DNA of 33,979 bases from assembly GCA_027592745.1 (NCBI GenBank), contig JAQCLG010000022.1, positions 1 to 33,979 of the forward strand, in the 5' to 3' direction. This document shows positions 1 to 8,231 of the stretch, piece by piece. The stretch comes from Pseudomonadota bacterium. Its GTDB lineage: Bacteria; Pseudomonadota; Alphaproteobacteria; SP197. The position numbers were made by a program, and so were the translations under genes. How positions within the stretch are numbered: position 1 is the first letter of the stretch; every line of letters begins with the position of its first letter. The notes below the pieces were generated by a model, which saw only the letters and a list, made by a program, of their open reading frames with translations, was not told where the DNA came from and ran no database searches.

Positions 1-127
1 TGCCGCCCAGGGCTTGGCGCAGCCCCTGGGCCGGGGCCGCGCGCGCCGCTGGACGGCGGCGCCGCCCGCCGGGATCACGACAACCTTGTTACTCCCCGTG
101 TCGCCCCTGGGCGGCTAGGTTGCAGCG

Positions 128-760
128 ATGAAACATAGACCCGCGCAGATCCTTCGCGAATACGACCCCTTCGAGGGCATCGAGTCGGTGGCCGGCGTCA
201 GCTTCGACGGCAGCCATGTCTGGATCGCCGGCGGCGACAGCCTGACCGCGATCGACCCCGAAAGCGGCGCAGCGACCCGCGCGATCGCGGTCGCGGCCGA
301 TGCCGGCACCGCCTTCGACGGCCGCCACCTGTTCCAGATCGCCGGCGACCGCATCCAGAAGATCGATCCGGCAAGCGGCAGCGTGCTCGGCACCATCCCG
401 GTGCCCGGCGAGGGCGGCTGTTCGGGCATGGCCTGGGCCGAAGGCACCCTGTGGGTCGCCTGCTACCGCGGCCGGCGGATTCACGAGGTCGATCCCGAAA
501 GCGGCGCGGTGCTGCGCACCCTCGCCTCCGACCGCCATGTCACCGGCGTCACCTGGGTCGAGGGCGAGCTGTAACACGGCACGTGGGAGGACGAGCGCAG
601 CGAACTGCGCAAGGTCGACGCCGCCAGCGGCGAAGTCCGCGAGACGATCGCCATGCCGGAGGGCATCACGGTCTCAGGCCTGGAATCGGACGGCGCGGAC
701 CGCTTCTTCTGCGGCGGCGGCGACAGCGGCAAACTCCGCGCCGTGCGCCGCTCCGGCTGA
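128..760 (+). pseudogene. Five-blade beta-propeller (YncE/Vgb-like) protein, interrupted by TAA
   Basis: The frame from ATG 128 reads to a TGA at 758-760 but carries one in-frame TAA at 572-574 (codon 149 of 211). The protein is five repeats of about 42 residues, each ending in a variant of (V/I)DPxSGxVxxTI, the pattern of NHL/YncE-type propeller blades. No signal peptide is visible. The stop lies in blade 4 (VEGEL*HGTW) and aligns with Trp in blade 3 (EGTLWVACY) and blade 1 (GSHVWIAGG), so the ancestral codon was probably TGG. Reading continues normally through the rest of blade 4 and blade 5 (SGLESDGADRFFCGGG). Function is unknown; such propellers often bind ligands or act as lactonase- or cyclotransferase-like proteins. 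It ends 16 bp before the convergent decarboxylase. It may be a nonsense pseudogene, a sequencing error or a readthrough gene. Confidence 0.7.
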
Positions 761-776
761 AGGCCGGGCGAAGGGG

Positions 777-2213
777 TCAGACCTCTTCCGCCGCGATCAG
801 GTCGTCGAGCGTGTCGCGGCGGCGGATGGTGGTGACGGCCCCGTCCTGCCCGACCATGACGGCGGCGGGGCGCAGGCGGCCGCAGTAGTGGTTGGCCATC
901 TCGACCTGGTAGGCGCCGGTATCGAGGATGGCGATGACATCGCCCGGACCCGTGCCTGCCGGCAGTTCGCGGAACGGCGGCGTTTGGACCAGCTTGCGCC
1001 GCAGCAGGGCCTCGTGCGCACCAAGCGCCGGCTCGGCCGCCAGCAGGGCGGCGAGTTTGGACTCGCCCTCCATGTCGAAGTAGACATCGATGGAATCGCA
1101 GAGCGGGCCGACGACGCGCATCGCGGCGGTCTCGCTCTCGGCGGCACGGTTGGCCGTGACCATGTGGAAGTACCAGCCGAAGCCCGATTCCGGGAGCACG
1201 CTGTAGCCGGTGTCGAGGTAGAGCCATCGGATACCGTCGCGCTCCTTGATGCCCTCGACGCGGGCAAGGCAGACCGCTGCGTTGGAGGTCATCGCCCTGC
1301 CCGGCTCGGTCAGGATCTCGATGCCGGCGCCCAGCGCTGCGGTCAGGATCGGCGCGGCGGTGGCGGCGATGTCGCCGGCATCGACATGGCTGTGGAAGTA
1401 GCCGATCGCGGCCGACTGGTCGTCGTACTTGACGTAGTTGATCGGGAAGCCGCCACCGATGTTGACGTGGGCGAAGTCGGCGGGGAAACGGTCGCGGATC
1501 GTCGCGGCACGCTGCGCGACATAACGCGCGGCCTGCGCATAAAGGCCAAGGTCGGTCATCTGCGAGCCGATGTGGACGTGCAGGCCGACCACGGCAATGG
1601 CGTCGGGGCGGGCCGCCGCCATGTCGAGGCAGACCTCGATCTCGCCAGCCGTCATGCCGAACTTGGAGCGCGTCGAACCGGTCTCGATGCCGGCGGTGCT
1701 GCCGCCCTCGACGCCGGGCACGCCGCGCAGGGCGACCCTGGCGCGCACGCCGCGGGCGGATGCGACATCGGCGATGCGCGCAAGCTCGAAGGGCGAATCG
1801 ACGTTGATCGCCTTGATCGGCGGATCGAGGGCAAGTGCGATCTCGGCCTCGCTCTTGGCGACGCCGTTGAAGACCAGACGCGAGGGATCGAAGCCCGCAC
1901 GGCGTGCCTTCTGCAGCTCGCCACCGGAGTTGACCTCCAGGTCGACGCCCTCCTCCCCGACCAGGCGCAGCACCGAAAGGTTGGCGCAGGCCTTGCTGGC
2001 AAAACACACCGAGGATTTCGGGTGATGGCGGCGGAAGGCCTCCTGCAGGCCGCGCGCGTTCTCGCGCAGGCGGCGGGCGGAATAGACGAAAAGCGGCGTA
2101 CCGTGGCTGCCGGCAAGAGCGGTGAGATCGACGCCGTCGAGCAGCAGCCGGTCGCCCTCCACGCGCAGGAAATCGCCGTCCTCGAAGGGCCGCAGCCGGA
2201 ATGCCTCGGTCAT
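777..2213 (-). CDS. PLP-dependent fold-III decarboxylase, LysA-like
   Basis: 478 residues; family member of the diaminopimelate/ornithine/arginine decarboxylases (alanine-racemase fold). Visible features in order: Schiff-base lysine in FASKACAN (Lys74), HIGSQ at 214-218, the phosphate-binding GGGFP near 253, EPGR near 303, the cross-subunit catalytic Cys in GPLCDS (Cys372), and GAYQVEMANHYCGRLRP near the C terminus, where LysA usually has a GAY-SMAS-YN-RPRP pattern. Start chosen at 2213 because GGGGAG precedes it by 9 nt; an upstream ATG at 2255 would add 14 residues without a better site. It is longer than typical LysA (about 420) and shows CDS instead of CES, so the substrate may not be diaminopimelate. 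It is divergent from the hydantoinase operon across about 100 bp. A broader amino-acid decarboxylase or racemase role is possible. Confidence 0.85.
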   Translation of the reverse strand: MTEAFRLRPFEDGDFLRVEGDRLLLDGVDLTALAGSHGTPLFVYSARRLRENARGLQEAFRRHHPKSSVCFASKACANLSVLRLVGEEGVDLEVNSGGELQKARRAGFDPSRLVFNGVAKSEAEIALALDPPIKAINVDSPFELARIADVASARGVRARVALRGVPGVEGGSTAGIETGSTRSKFGMTAGEIEVCLDMAAARPDAIAVVGLHVHIGSQMTDLGLYAQAARYVAQRAATIRDRFPADFAHVNIGGGFPINYVKYDDQSAAIGYFHSHVDAGDIAATAAPILTAALGAGIEILTEPGRAMTSNAAVCLARVEGIKERDGIRWLYLDTGYSVLPESGFGWYFHMVTANRAAESETAAMRVVGPLCDSIDVYFDMEGESKLAALLAAEPALGAHEALLRRKLVQTPPFRELPAGTGPGDVIAILDTGAYQVEMANHYCGRLRPAAVMVGQDGAVTTIRRRDTLDDLIAAEEV

Positions 2214-2274
2214 GCTCTCGAACTCCCCGTCGTGCAGGCGGCAAACGCCAGACATTTGCGTCCGGCCCGATCTG

Positions 2275-2289
2275 CTCTATTCCATAGAG
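2275..2289. promoter_or_regulatory. Palindrome between the decarboxylase and hydantoinase genes
   Basis: CTCTAT-TCC-ATAGAG is a perfect 6-bp inverted repeat with a 3-bp spacer in the 103-bp divergent intergenic region. It lies about 28 bp before the hydantoinase start and downstream of a weak -35-like TTGCGT (2256-2261), so it would overlap the -10 region. The size and symmetry fit a dimeric repressor site; the cognate regulator is not in the window. Confidence 0.45.
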
Positions 2290-2316
2290 GAAGGCAAGAC
2301 TTCAACGGGAGTGCGC

Positions 2317-3741
2317 ATGGCCGAGTACGATCTGGTCGTCAAGAACGGAACGGTGGCGACGGCGGACGATACCTTCCACGCCGACATCGCGATCCGCGAC
2401 GGCCGCATCGTCGCGCTGCTCGACGACGTGCCGGCCGGCGCGGCCAGGGAGGTGCTGGACGCGACGGGCAAGCTGGTGCTGCCGGGCGGCATCGAGGGTC
2501 ATTGCCACATCGGCGAGCCGCCCTTCGGCGGCGCCGAGCTGGCCGACGACTTCGAGTCCGCCTCGATCGTGGCGGCCTGCGGCGGCACGACGACGATCAT
2601 CCCCTTCGCCGGCCAGCAGGAAGGCAAGACCCTGCGCGAGGCGGTCGACTGGTGCCACGAGCGGGCGCGCGGCAAGTCGGTGCTGGACTACGGCTTCCAC
2701 CTGATGATCGCCGATCCCACGCCCCAGGTGCTGGGCCAGGAACTGCCCGCCCTGATCGAGGACGGCTACACCAGCTTCAAGGTCTTCATGACCTACGAGG
2801 GCATGAAACTCGAGGACATGCAGATCCTCGACGTGGTGGAGACCGCCCAGGAACACGGCGGCTTCGTCATGATCCACTGCGAGAACGATCATTGCATCAC
2901 CTGGCTGGCCGAGCGCCTGGAGCGGGCCGGCGACACCAGCCCGGCGCGCTTCGGCATCGCCCATGGCGAGGTCGCCGAGCGCGAAGCCACGCACCGGGCG
3001 ATCTCGCTCTCGGAGGTGGCCCAAACCCCGGTCTTCATCGTCCATGTCTCCTCGCACCAGGCGATGGACCAGATCGCCTGGGCCAGGAGCCGCGGCCTGC
3101 CGATCTACGGCGAGACCTGTCCGCAGTACCTGTTCCTCTCCTCGGAGGATTTCGCGCGGCCGGGCTGGGAGGGCGCCAAGTACATCTGCTCGCCGCCGCC
3201 GCGCGATCCCGGCAATGCCGACCACCTGTGGCGCGGCATCCAGAACGGCGTCTTCCAGATGGTCTCCTCCGACCACTGCGCCTATCGCATGGAGGGACCG
3301 GGCGGGCGCAAGGAGGCCGCCGGCGAGCTGCACTTCCACAAGGTCAGCCCCGGCCTGCCGGGCATCGAGAACCGTCTGCCGCTGCTGTTTTCCGAAGGCG
3401 TGATGACGGGGCGCATCGACCTGCAGACCTTCGTTGCCATGACCGCGACCAACGCGGCCAAGCTCTACGGCCTGCACCCGCGCAAGGGCACGATCGCGGT
3501 CGGCTCGGACGCCGACCTGGTGCTGTGGGACCCCGAGAAGACCGTGACCCTCACCCACGCCATGCTGCACGACCGCTGCGACTACACGCCCTACGAGGGC
3601 CACACGTTCCGCGGCTGGCCGGTGACAACGGTCTCGCGCGGCGAGATCCTCTGGCACGAGGGCGAGGTGCGCGCCCGGCCCGGACGCGGCGCCTTCCTGC
3701 CGCGCGGCCTGTCCTCGGCGGTCCGCCGCCAGGCGGCCTGA
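2317..3741 (+). CDS. Dihydropyrimidinase / hydantoinase family amidohydrolase
   Basis: 474 residues; cyclic-amide hydrolase of the amidohydrolase superfamily that opens dihydropyrimidine or hydantoin rings in the cytoplasm. The binuclear metal ligands are all present: GHCHIG (His62, His64), the Lys that becomes carbamylated in SFKVFMTY (Lys155), MIHCEN (His187), IVHVSS (His243) and SSDHCAYR (Asp319). Their spacing is that of known D-hydantoinases. The ATG at 2317 has GGGAG about 5 nt upstream. The stop is followed after 2 nt by glpD, so the two are probably co-transcribed. Exact substrate (hydantoin, dihydropyrimidine or another cyclic ureide) cannot be told from sequence. The divergent neighbour is a PLP enzyme, which would fit amino-acid or N-carbamoyl compound metabolism. 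Confidence 0.9.
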   Translation: MAEYDLVVKNGTVATADDTFHADIAIRDGRIVALLDDVPAGAAREVLDATGKLVLPGGIEGHCHIGEPPFGGAELADDFESASIVAACGGTTTIIPFAGQQEGKTLREAVDWCHERARGKSVLDYGFHLMIADPTPQVLGQELPALIEDGYTSFKVFMTYEGMKLEDMQILDVVETAQEHGGFVMIHCENDHCITWLAERLERAGDTSPARFGIAHGEVAEREATHRAISLSEVAQTPVFIVHVSSHQAMDQIAWARSRGLPIYGETCPQYLFLSSEDFARPGWEGAKYICSPPPRDPGNADHLWRGIQNGVFQMVSSDHCAYRMEGPGGRKEAAGELHFHKVSPGLPGIENRLPLLFSEGVMTGRIDLQTFVAMTATNAAKLYGLHPRKGTIAVGSDADLVLWDPEKTVTLTHAMLHDRCDYTPYEGHTFRGWPVTTVSRGEILWHEGEVRARPGRGAFLPRGLSSAVRRQAA

Positions 3742-3743
3742 AC

Positions 3744-5219
3744 ATGACCCTTCCGGCAAGCTGCGATCTCCTCGTCATCGGCGGCGGCATCAACGGCGCG
3801 GCGATCGCGCGCGATGCCGCCGGACGCGGCCTGAAGGTGGTGCTGGCCGAACGCGGCGACCTTGCCTGCGGCACCTCCCAGGCGAGCAGCAAGCTGATCC
3901 ATGGCGGCCTGCGTTATCTCGAGCACTACTACTTCCGCCTGGTGCAGGAATCCCTGGCCGAACGCGAGGTGCTGCTGCGCACTGCGCCCCACCTGGTGCG
4001 CCCGCTGACCTTCCTGCTGCCCTGGAGCGAGGGGTTGCGCCCGATCTGGATGCTGCGCCTGGGCATGGCGCTCTACGACCGCCTGGGCGGGCGCTCCTCC
4101 CTGCCCCGCAGCAAGCGCATCCGCCTGCGCCGCTCCAACCTGGGGCGCGGCCTGCAGAACGACCTGACCTTCGGCTTCACCTATTCGGACTGCTGGGTCG
4201 ACGATGCCCGTTTCGTCGTGGCGATGGCACGCGATGCCGCGGCCCATGGCGCCACCATCCTGACCCGCACGACGGTCGACCATCTCGAACCCGAGGGCGG
4301 CGGCTGGAAGGCCGCCCTGCGCGGCCAGGACGGCAGCCGGACCCTGACCTGCCGCCTGGTGGTGAACGCCTGCGGCATCCGAGTCGGCGAGGTCGCCGCG
4401 GCCGCCGGGATCAACCGGCCGCCCCGCGTGCGCCTGGTCAAGGGCAGCCATATCGTGGTGCCCCGGGTCCACGCCGGCGAACACGCGCTGATCCTGCAGA
4501 ACCGCGACGAACGGATCGTCTTCGTCCTGCCCTTCGAGGAGAAGTTCAGCCTGATCGGCACGACCGAAACGCCGATCGACGATCCCGCACGCGAACACGA
4601 GGTCGACGACAGCGAGATCGACTATCTGCTCAGCGCCGTGCGGCCCTATCTCAAGCAGCCCCTGGGGCCCGACGACGTCGTCTGGTCCTTTGCCGGCACC
4701 CGCCCGCTCAAGGACGAGGGCGAGGACAACCCCTCGGCCGCCTCGCGCGACTATGCGCTGGACCTGGCGATCCGCGACGGTGCGGCGATGCTCAACATCG
4801 TGGGCGGCAAGATCACCACGGCGCGCAAGCTCGCCGAAGCGGCCATGACCCGGCTGGCGCCGCTGGCGGCCATGGGCGGCCCGTGGACCGCCACCTCGTC
4901 CCTGCCCGGCGGCACCTTCGAGAGCCTGGAGGGACTGGTCGGCGAGCTGCAGGAACGCCATGCGGGCATTTCGGCCCGCTGGATCGAACGCCTCGCCCTG
5001 CGCCACGGCAGCGACAGCCGGGAAATCCTGGGCGAGGCACGCGTACCCGAGGACCTCGGCGAACACTACGGCGCGGGCCTGACCGAACGGGAGGTCGCCT
5101 GGCTGATCGAGAAGGAATGGGCACGGACCGCCGAGGACGTGCTCTGGCGTCGCACGAAGTGCGGCCTGCAGATGTCGCCCGAACAGCACGAGGCCATCGC
5201 CCGGCGCCTGGCCTCCTGA
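3744..5219 (+). CDS. glpD: Glycerol-3-phosphate dehydrogenase (FAD), GlpD/GlpA family
   Basis: 491 residues, the usual length of aerobic GlpD, which oxidises sn-glycerol-3-phosphate to dihydroxyacetone phosphate and passes electrons to quinone at the inner membrane face. The N terminus has the FAD dinucleotide fold LLVIGGGINGAAIARDAA (Gly13/15/18). The family signature follows as GTSQASSKLIHGGLRYLE, then FTYSDCWVDDARFV. The C-terminal part contains the FAD-contacting NIVGGKITTARKLAE and a helical cap. ATG 3744 lies 2 nt after the hydantoinase stop with no separate promoter. That pairing is unusual, since glpD normally sits with glpK/glpF/glpR; none of these is present here. A related FAD-dependent dehydrogenase with another hydroxy-acid substrate cannot be excluded, but the signatures favour GlpD. 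Confidence 0.9.
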   Translation: MTLPASCDLLVIGGGINGAAIARDAAGRGLKVVLAERGDLACGTSQASSKLIHGGLRYLEHYYFRLVQESLAEREVLLRTAPHLVRPLTFLLPWSEGLRPIWMLRLGMALYDRLGGRSSLPRSKRIRLRRSNLGRGLQNDLTFGFTYSDCWVDDARFVVAMARDAAAHGATILTRTTVDHLEPEGGGWKAALRGQDGSRTLTCRLVVNACGIRVGEVAAAAGINRPPRVRLVKGSHIVVPRVHAGEHALILQNRDERIVFVLPFEEKFSLIGTTETPIDDPAREHEVDDSEIDYLLSAVRPYLKQPLGPDDVVWSFAGTRPLKDEGEDNPSAASRDYALDLAIRDGAAMLNIVGGKITTARKLAEAAMTRLAPLAAMGGPWTATSSLPGGTFESLEGLVGELQERHAGISARWIERLALRHGSDSREILGEARVPEDLGEHYGAGLTEREVAWLIEKEWARTAEDVLWRRTKCGLQMSPEQHEAIARRLAS

Positions 5220-5326
5220 ATCGGCACCAAGGTTCGCCCCCCGGGAAGTGACTGCCATCACAGGGTCAGGAGGCCCAATCGCTGCAACATGGTATTCTTC
5301 TCAACAACAAGAAAAGGGTCCAGACG

Positions 5327-6073
5327 ATGTCGCGCTCACGCATGGAGATTGCGGCGGTTGCGGCCGCGTTGACGGCCCTCCTGACCTCCTCGCTGCCCGC
5401 CACCGCAGAGACCATCGGCGAGGTCGATCTGGTGCGGGTCTGAGCCTACGGCACGGCCCCGGGCGGCCAACGCGAGGACCTGCGGCGCACCATGACGGTC
5501 GAGACAGACGAGGTGGTCGAGACGGTCAGGACCGGCGAACTGCGCATCGTCTTTGCCGACGGCACCACTCTGGGCCTGGGCAGCGAAAGCACCGTGGTGC
5601 TCGACGAACTGGTCTACAACGGCACCCAGGGCGACACCCTGTCGCTGGAGTTGACCAGCGGCTTCTTTCACTTCGTGACCGGCGACATCGCCAAGGAGGC
5701 GGTCACCATCACCACGCCCGCCATGGTGATCGGCGTGCGCGGTACCGACCTGGCGATCTCGGTCGATGCCGAGGGCAACACCGAAGTTGGCGTGCGCGAC
5801 GGCGTGGGAACGGGAACGCCTGTGGGCGGGGGCGATACTGTCGTGGCGACCGCGGGCAACACCCTCTCGGCCAGCCCGGGCGATCGCGATGTGGGCGTCT
5901 CGGACGGCCTCTCGGCCGCGGCAGGCGGCACCATGCCCGGCTCCAGCGGCGCCCTGGGCGGCGTTACCGAGGCGGCAAGTTCCCCGGGCGGCAGCGGCAG
6001 CGGCGGCAGCGAGATCGAGCGCGAGTCCAGCAGCCACGACAGCGAATCCAGCAGCAGCTCGTCGAGCAACTAG
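5327..6073 (+). pseudogene. FecR-domain exported protein, interrupted by TGA
   Basis: ATG 5327 (AAGGG upstream) opens a frame with a signal peptide (MSRSRMEIAAVAAALTALL, cleavage near ATA-ETIG). An in-frame TGA at codon 39 (5441-5443) is followed by open frame to TAG at 6071-6073; full product would be about 248 residues. Downstream sequence is a FecR domain: AYGTAPGGQREDL, then RTGELRIVFADGTTLGLGS, and the hallmark MVIGVRGTDLAISVD. In FecR-domain secreted proteins of alphaproteobacteria AYGTPPG is typically preceded by an aromatic residue, often Trp, so TGG to TGA is the simplest history. The C terminus is a low-complexity Gly/Ser/Glu tail. The best internal restart (ATG 5492) lacks a ribosome binding site and signal peptide. 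No FecI sigma or TonB receptor is adjacent, so it is not a classical iron anti-sigma factor. Confidence 0.75.
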
Positions 6074-6100
6074 AACGGGAGCCTTCCGGCTCGCCAGGCG

Positions 6101-6141
6101 CACCGCGCACCCCACGGGGTGCGCGGTGTTGCGTTTCTCTT
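6101..6141 (+). terminator. Rho-independent terminator after the FecR-domain gene
   Basis: A perfect 13-bp GC-rich inverted repeat (CACCGCGCACCCC / GGGGTGCGCGGTG, 6101-6128) with a 2-nt centre is followed by the T-rich stretch TTGCGTTTCTCTT. It begins 27 bp after the FecR-gene stop and ends just upstream of the creatininase operon, isolating the two units. Confidence 0.85.
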
Positions 6142-6168
6142 GCCCGTGAAATGTTCTAAGCATTGGCA

Positions 6169-6972
6169 ATGGCCGATGCACGAACCTGGATGGACCTGAC
6201 AGTCGACGACATCGCCGCCCTCGACACCGGGCGGTGCGTCGCCGTGCTCCCGGTCGGCGCCGTCGAACAGCACGGCCCCCACCTGCCCCTGGGCACCGAC
6301 ACCTACATCGCCGAGGGCATCGTCGCCCTGGCGCTGGCCCGTGTTGCCGACGATGTCCCCGTGCTGCTGCTGCCGACCCAGGCGATCGGCCACAGCCCGG
6401 AACACGGCAGTTTCCACGGCACCCTGAGCCACGAGGCCGAGACCCTGCTCGCCGCCTGGACGGAACTGGGCGCCGGCCTGCATCGCAGCGGCATCCGCAA
6501 ACTGGTGATCTTCAACGCCCACGGCGGCCAGCCCCAGGTCGTCGACCTGGTCGCCCAGCGCCTGCGCACACGCCTCGGCATGCTGGTGGTGCGCGCCAAC
6601 TACATGACCTGGCCCCTGCCCGAGGGGCTGGTCGATGCCGACGAGCAGGCGCACGGCCACCACGGCGGCATGGTCGAGACCTCGATCATGCTGGCCCTGT
6701 ACCCCGAACGCGTGCGTCTGGACCAGGCACGCGACTTTGCCTCCTCGGCGCGCGAGCTGGCGGCCCGGCACCGGCGTTTCGGCCACGGCGGACGCCTTGG
6801 GTTTGCCTGGCAGGCCCAGGACCTCAATCCGGCCGGTGTCGTGGGCAATGCCGCCGGTGCCAGCGCGGCCGTGGGGCAGGCCCTGCTCGACCACCATGCC
6901 GGACGGCTGGCGGACCTGATCGCCGATGCGGCAGCCTTCGACCTCGACCACCTACGCGACGGAGCGGGCTGA
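6169..6972 (+). CDS. Creatininase-family amidohydrolase
   Basis: 267 residues. The family includes creatinine amidohydrolase, MftE peptidase and FAPy deformylase, metal-dependent amide hydrolases. Metal ligands are visible: PVGAVEQHGPHLPLGTD (Glu33, His35, Asp44), FNAHGGQ (His118) and HHGGMVETSIML (Glu170). The GHSPEHGSFHGTLS segment is also characteristic. ATG 6169 is preferred; a TTG two codons upstream (6163) is possible, and no strong ribosome binding site is seen for either. It is the first gene of a three-gene operon: the flavin monooxygenase starts 2 nt after its stop. Since the partners are a monooxygenase and an alpha/beta hydrolase, it more likely opens an amide in a catabolic route than acts on creatinine itself. 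Confidence 0.88.
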   Translation: MADARTWMDLTVDDIAALDTGRCVAVLPVGAVEQHGPHLPLGTDTYIAEGIVALALARVADDVPVLLLPTQAIGHSPEHGSFHGTLSHEAETLLAAWTELGAGLHRSGIRKLVIFNAHGGQPQVVDLVAQRLRTRLGMLVVRANYMTWPLPEGLVDADEQAHGHHGGMVETSIMLALYPERVRLDQARDFASSARELAARHRRFGHGGRLGFAWQAQDLNPAGVVGNAAGASAAVGQALLDHHAGRLADLIADAAAFDLDHLRDGAG

Positions 6973-6974
6973 CC

Positions 6975-8231
6975 ATGGATATCGCGATTGTCGGCGGCGG
7001 CATCGGCGGCCTCGTTGCGGCCCTGGCCCTGCATGCCCGCGGCCTGGTACCCACGGTCTACGAAAGTGCCGCCGAGATGCGCCAGCTCGGCGTCGGCATC
7101 AACCTGCTGCCCCATGCCGTGCGCGTGCTCGACGACCTGGGGCTGCGCGCCCAGCTTCTCGAGAGCGGCATCGCCACCGCCGAACTGCTCTACTTCAACA
7201 AGTTCGGACAGCGCATCTGGCGCGAGCCGCGCGGCATCGAGGCGGGCTATGCCTGGCCCCAGATCTCGATCCATCGCGGCAGGCTGCACGGCCTGCTGCT
7301 GGCCGAGACACGCCGCCGCCTTGGCGCAGGGCGCATCCTGACCGGCCATCATCTAGCAGGCATCGAGGAGGGCGTGCGCCCCCTCCTCCACTTCACCGAC
7401 AGGACGAGCGGTGCCCATCGCGCCTCGGTTGCCTGCGACCTGGCGATCGGTGCCGACGGCATCCATTCCATGGTGCGGCGGCACTTCTATCCCGACGAGG
7501 GCGCGCCGGTGTGGAACGGCGCGATCCTGTGGCGCGCCACGACGGAAGGCATGCCGTTCCTTGGCGGGCGTTCGATGTTCATGGCGGGCCATGCCAGCCA
7601 GAAGTTCGTCTGCTACCCGATCTCGAAAGCCCATCACGACGCGGGCCGCTCCCTGATCAACTGGGTCGCCGAACTGCGCTTCGACCCGGACCGACCCTTC
7701 GCCCGCGAGGACTGGAACCGGAATGTCGACCGCGCGACCTTCCTGCCCGCCTTTGCCGACTGGCGCTTCGACTGGCTCGACATTCCCGCCGTCATCGAAG
7801 GCGCCGACGAGGTCTTCGAATACCCCATGGTCGACCGCGATCCCGTGGCGCGCTGGAGCTTCGGTGCCGTGACGCTGATGGGCGATGCCGCCCACCCGAT
7901 GTATCCGATCGGCTCGAACGGGGCTTCCCAGGCGATCCTCGATGCCGAAGCCCTGGCCCTGGCGCTGACCGGCCACGATACCATCGGCGGTGCCCTGGAG
8001 GCCTACCAGGAGGCCCGGCTCGGCCCGACCGCGGCGATCGTGCGCGCCAACCGCAACCAGGGGCCCGAGCAGGTCATGCAACTGGTCGAGGAACGCGCGC
8101 CGGGCGGCTTCGAGCGGCTGGAGGATGTCGTGACGAACGAGGAACTCGAGGGCATCGCGGCGCGCTACAAGCAGGTCGCGGGTTTCGACCGGGCGACGCT
8201 CGACAGCCTCGCGGCCGCGCCGCGTGGCTGA
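6975..8231 (+). CDS. FAD-dependent monooxygenase, PhzS-like group A hydroxylase
   Basis: 418 residues; single-component flavin hydroxylase of the PHBH/UbiH fold that uses NAD(P)H and O2. Landmarks are the N-terminal Rossmann motif DIAIVGGGIGGLVAA, a cluster resembling PhzS-type enzymes (LGVGINLLPHAVRVLDDLGL, then WREPRGIEAGY and QISIHRGRLHGLLL), CDLAIGADGIHSMVRR (the DG motif) and VTLMGDAAHPMYPIGSNGA (the GD motif binding FAD). The start ATG lies 2 nt after the creatininase stop, and the stop overlaps the next gene by 8 nt, so the three are translationally coupled. Phenazine synthesis genes are absent, so the substrate is more likely another aromatic or N-heterocyclic compound. Confidence 0.88.
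   Translation: MDIAIVGGGIGGLVAALALHARGLVPTVYESAAEMRQLGVGINLLPHAVRVLDDLGLRAQLLESGIATAELLYFNKFGQRIWREPRGIEAGYAWPQISIHRGRLHGLLLAETRRRLGAGRILTGHHLAGIEEGVRPLLHFTDRTSGAHRASVACDLAIGADGIHSMVRRHFYPDEGAPVWNGAILWRATTEGMPFLGGRSMFMAGHASQKFVCYPISKAHHDAGRSLINWVAELRFDPDRPFAREDWNRNVDRATFLPAFADWRFDWLDIPAVIEGADEVFEYPMVDRDPVARWSFGAVTLMGDAAHPMYPIGSNGASQAILDAEALALALTGHDTIGGALEAYQEARLGPTAAIVRANRNQGPEQVMQLVEERAPGGFERLEDVVTNEELEGIAARYKQVAGFDRATLDSLAAAPRG

Noticed and set aside
1-127. A partial gene or rRNA fragment at the left edge
   Set aside because: All frames are short or very Pro/Arg-rich with no known motif. A GTAACAAGGT match to 16S rRNA on the minus strand is too short. No gene supported.
300-5219. A 1,600-residue open frame across five genes
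   Set aside because: It is out of frame with most of the real genes here and shares frame only with glpD. High-GC sequence makes long frames by chance.
5441-5443. TGA as a selenocysteine codon
   Set aside because: The family has an aromatic residue, not Cys, at this site, and no convincing SECIS-like hairpin follows directly.
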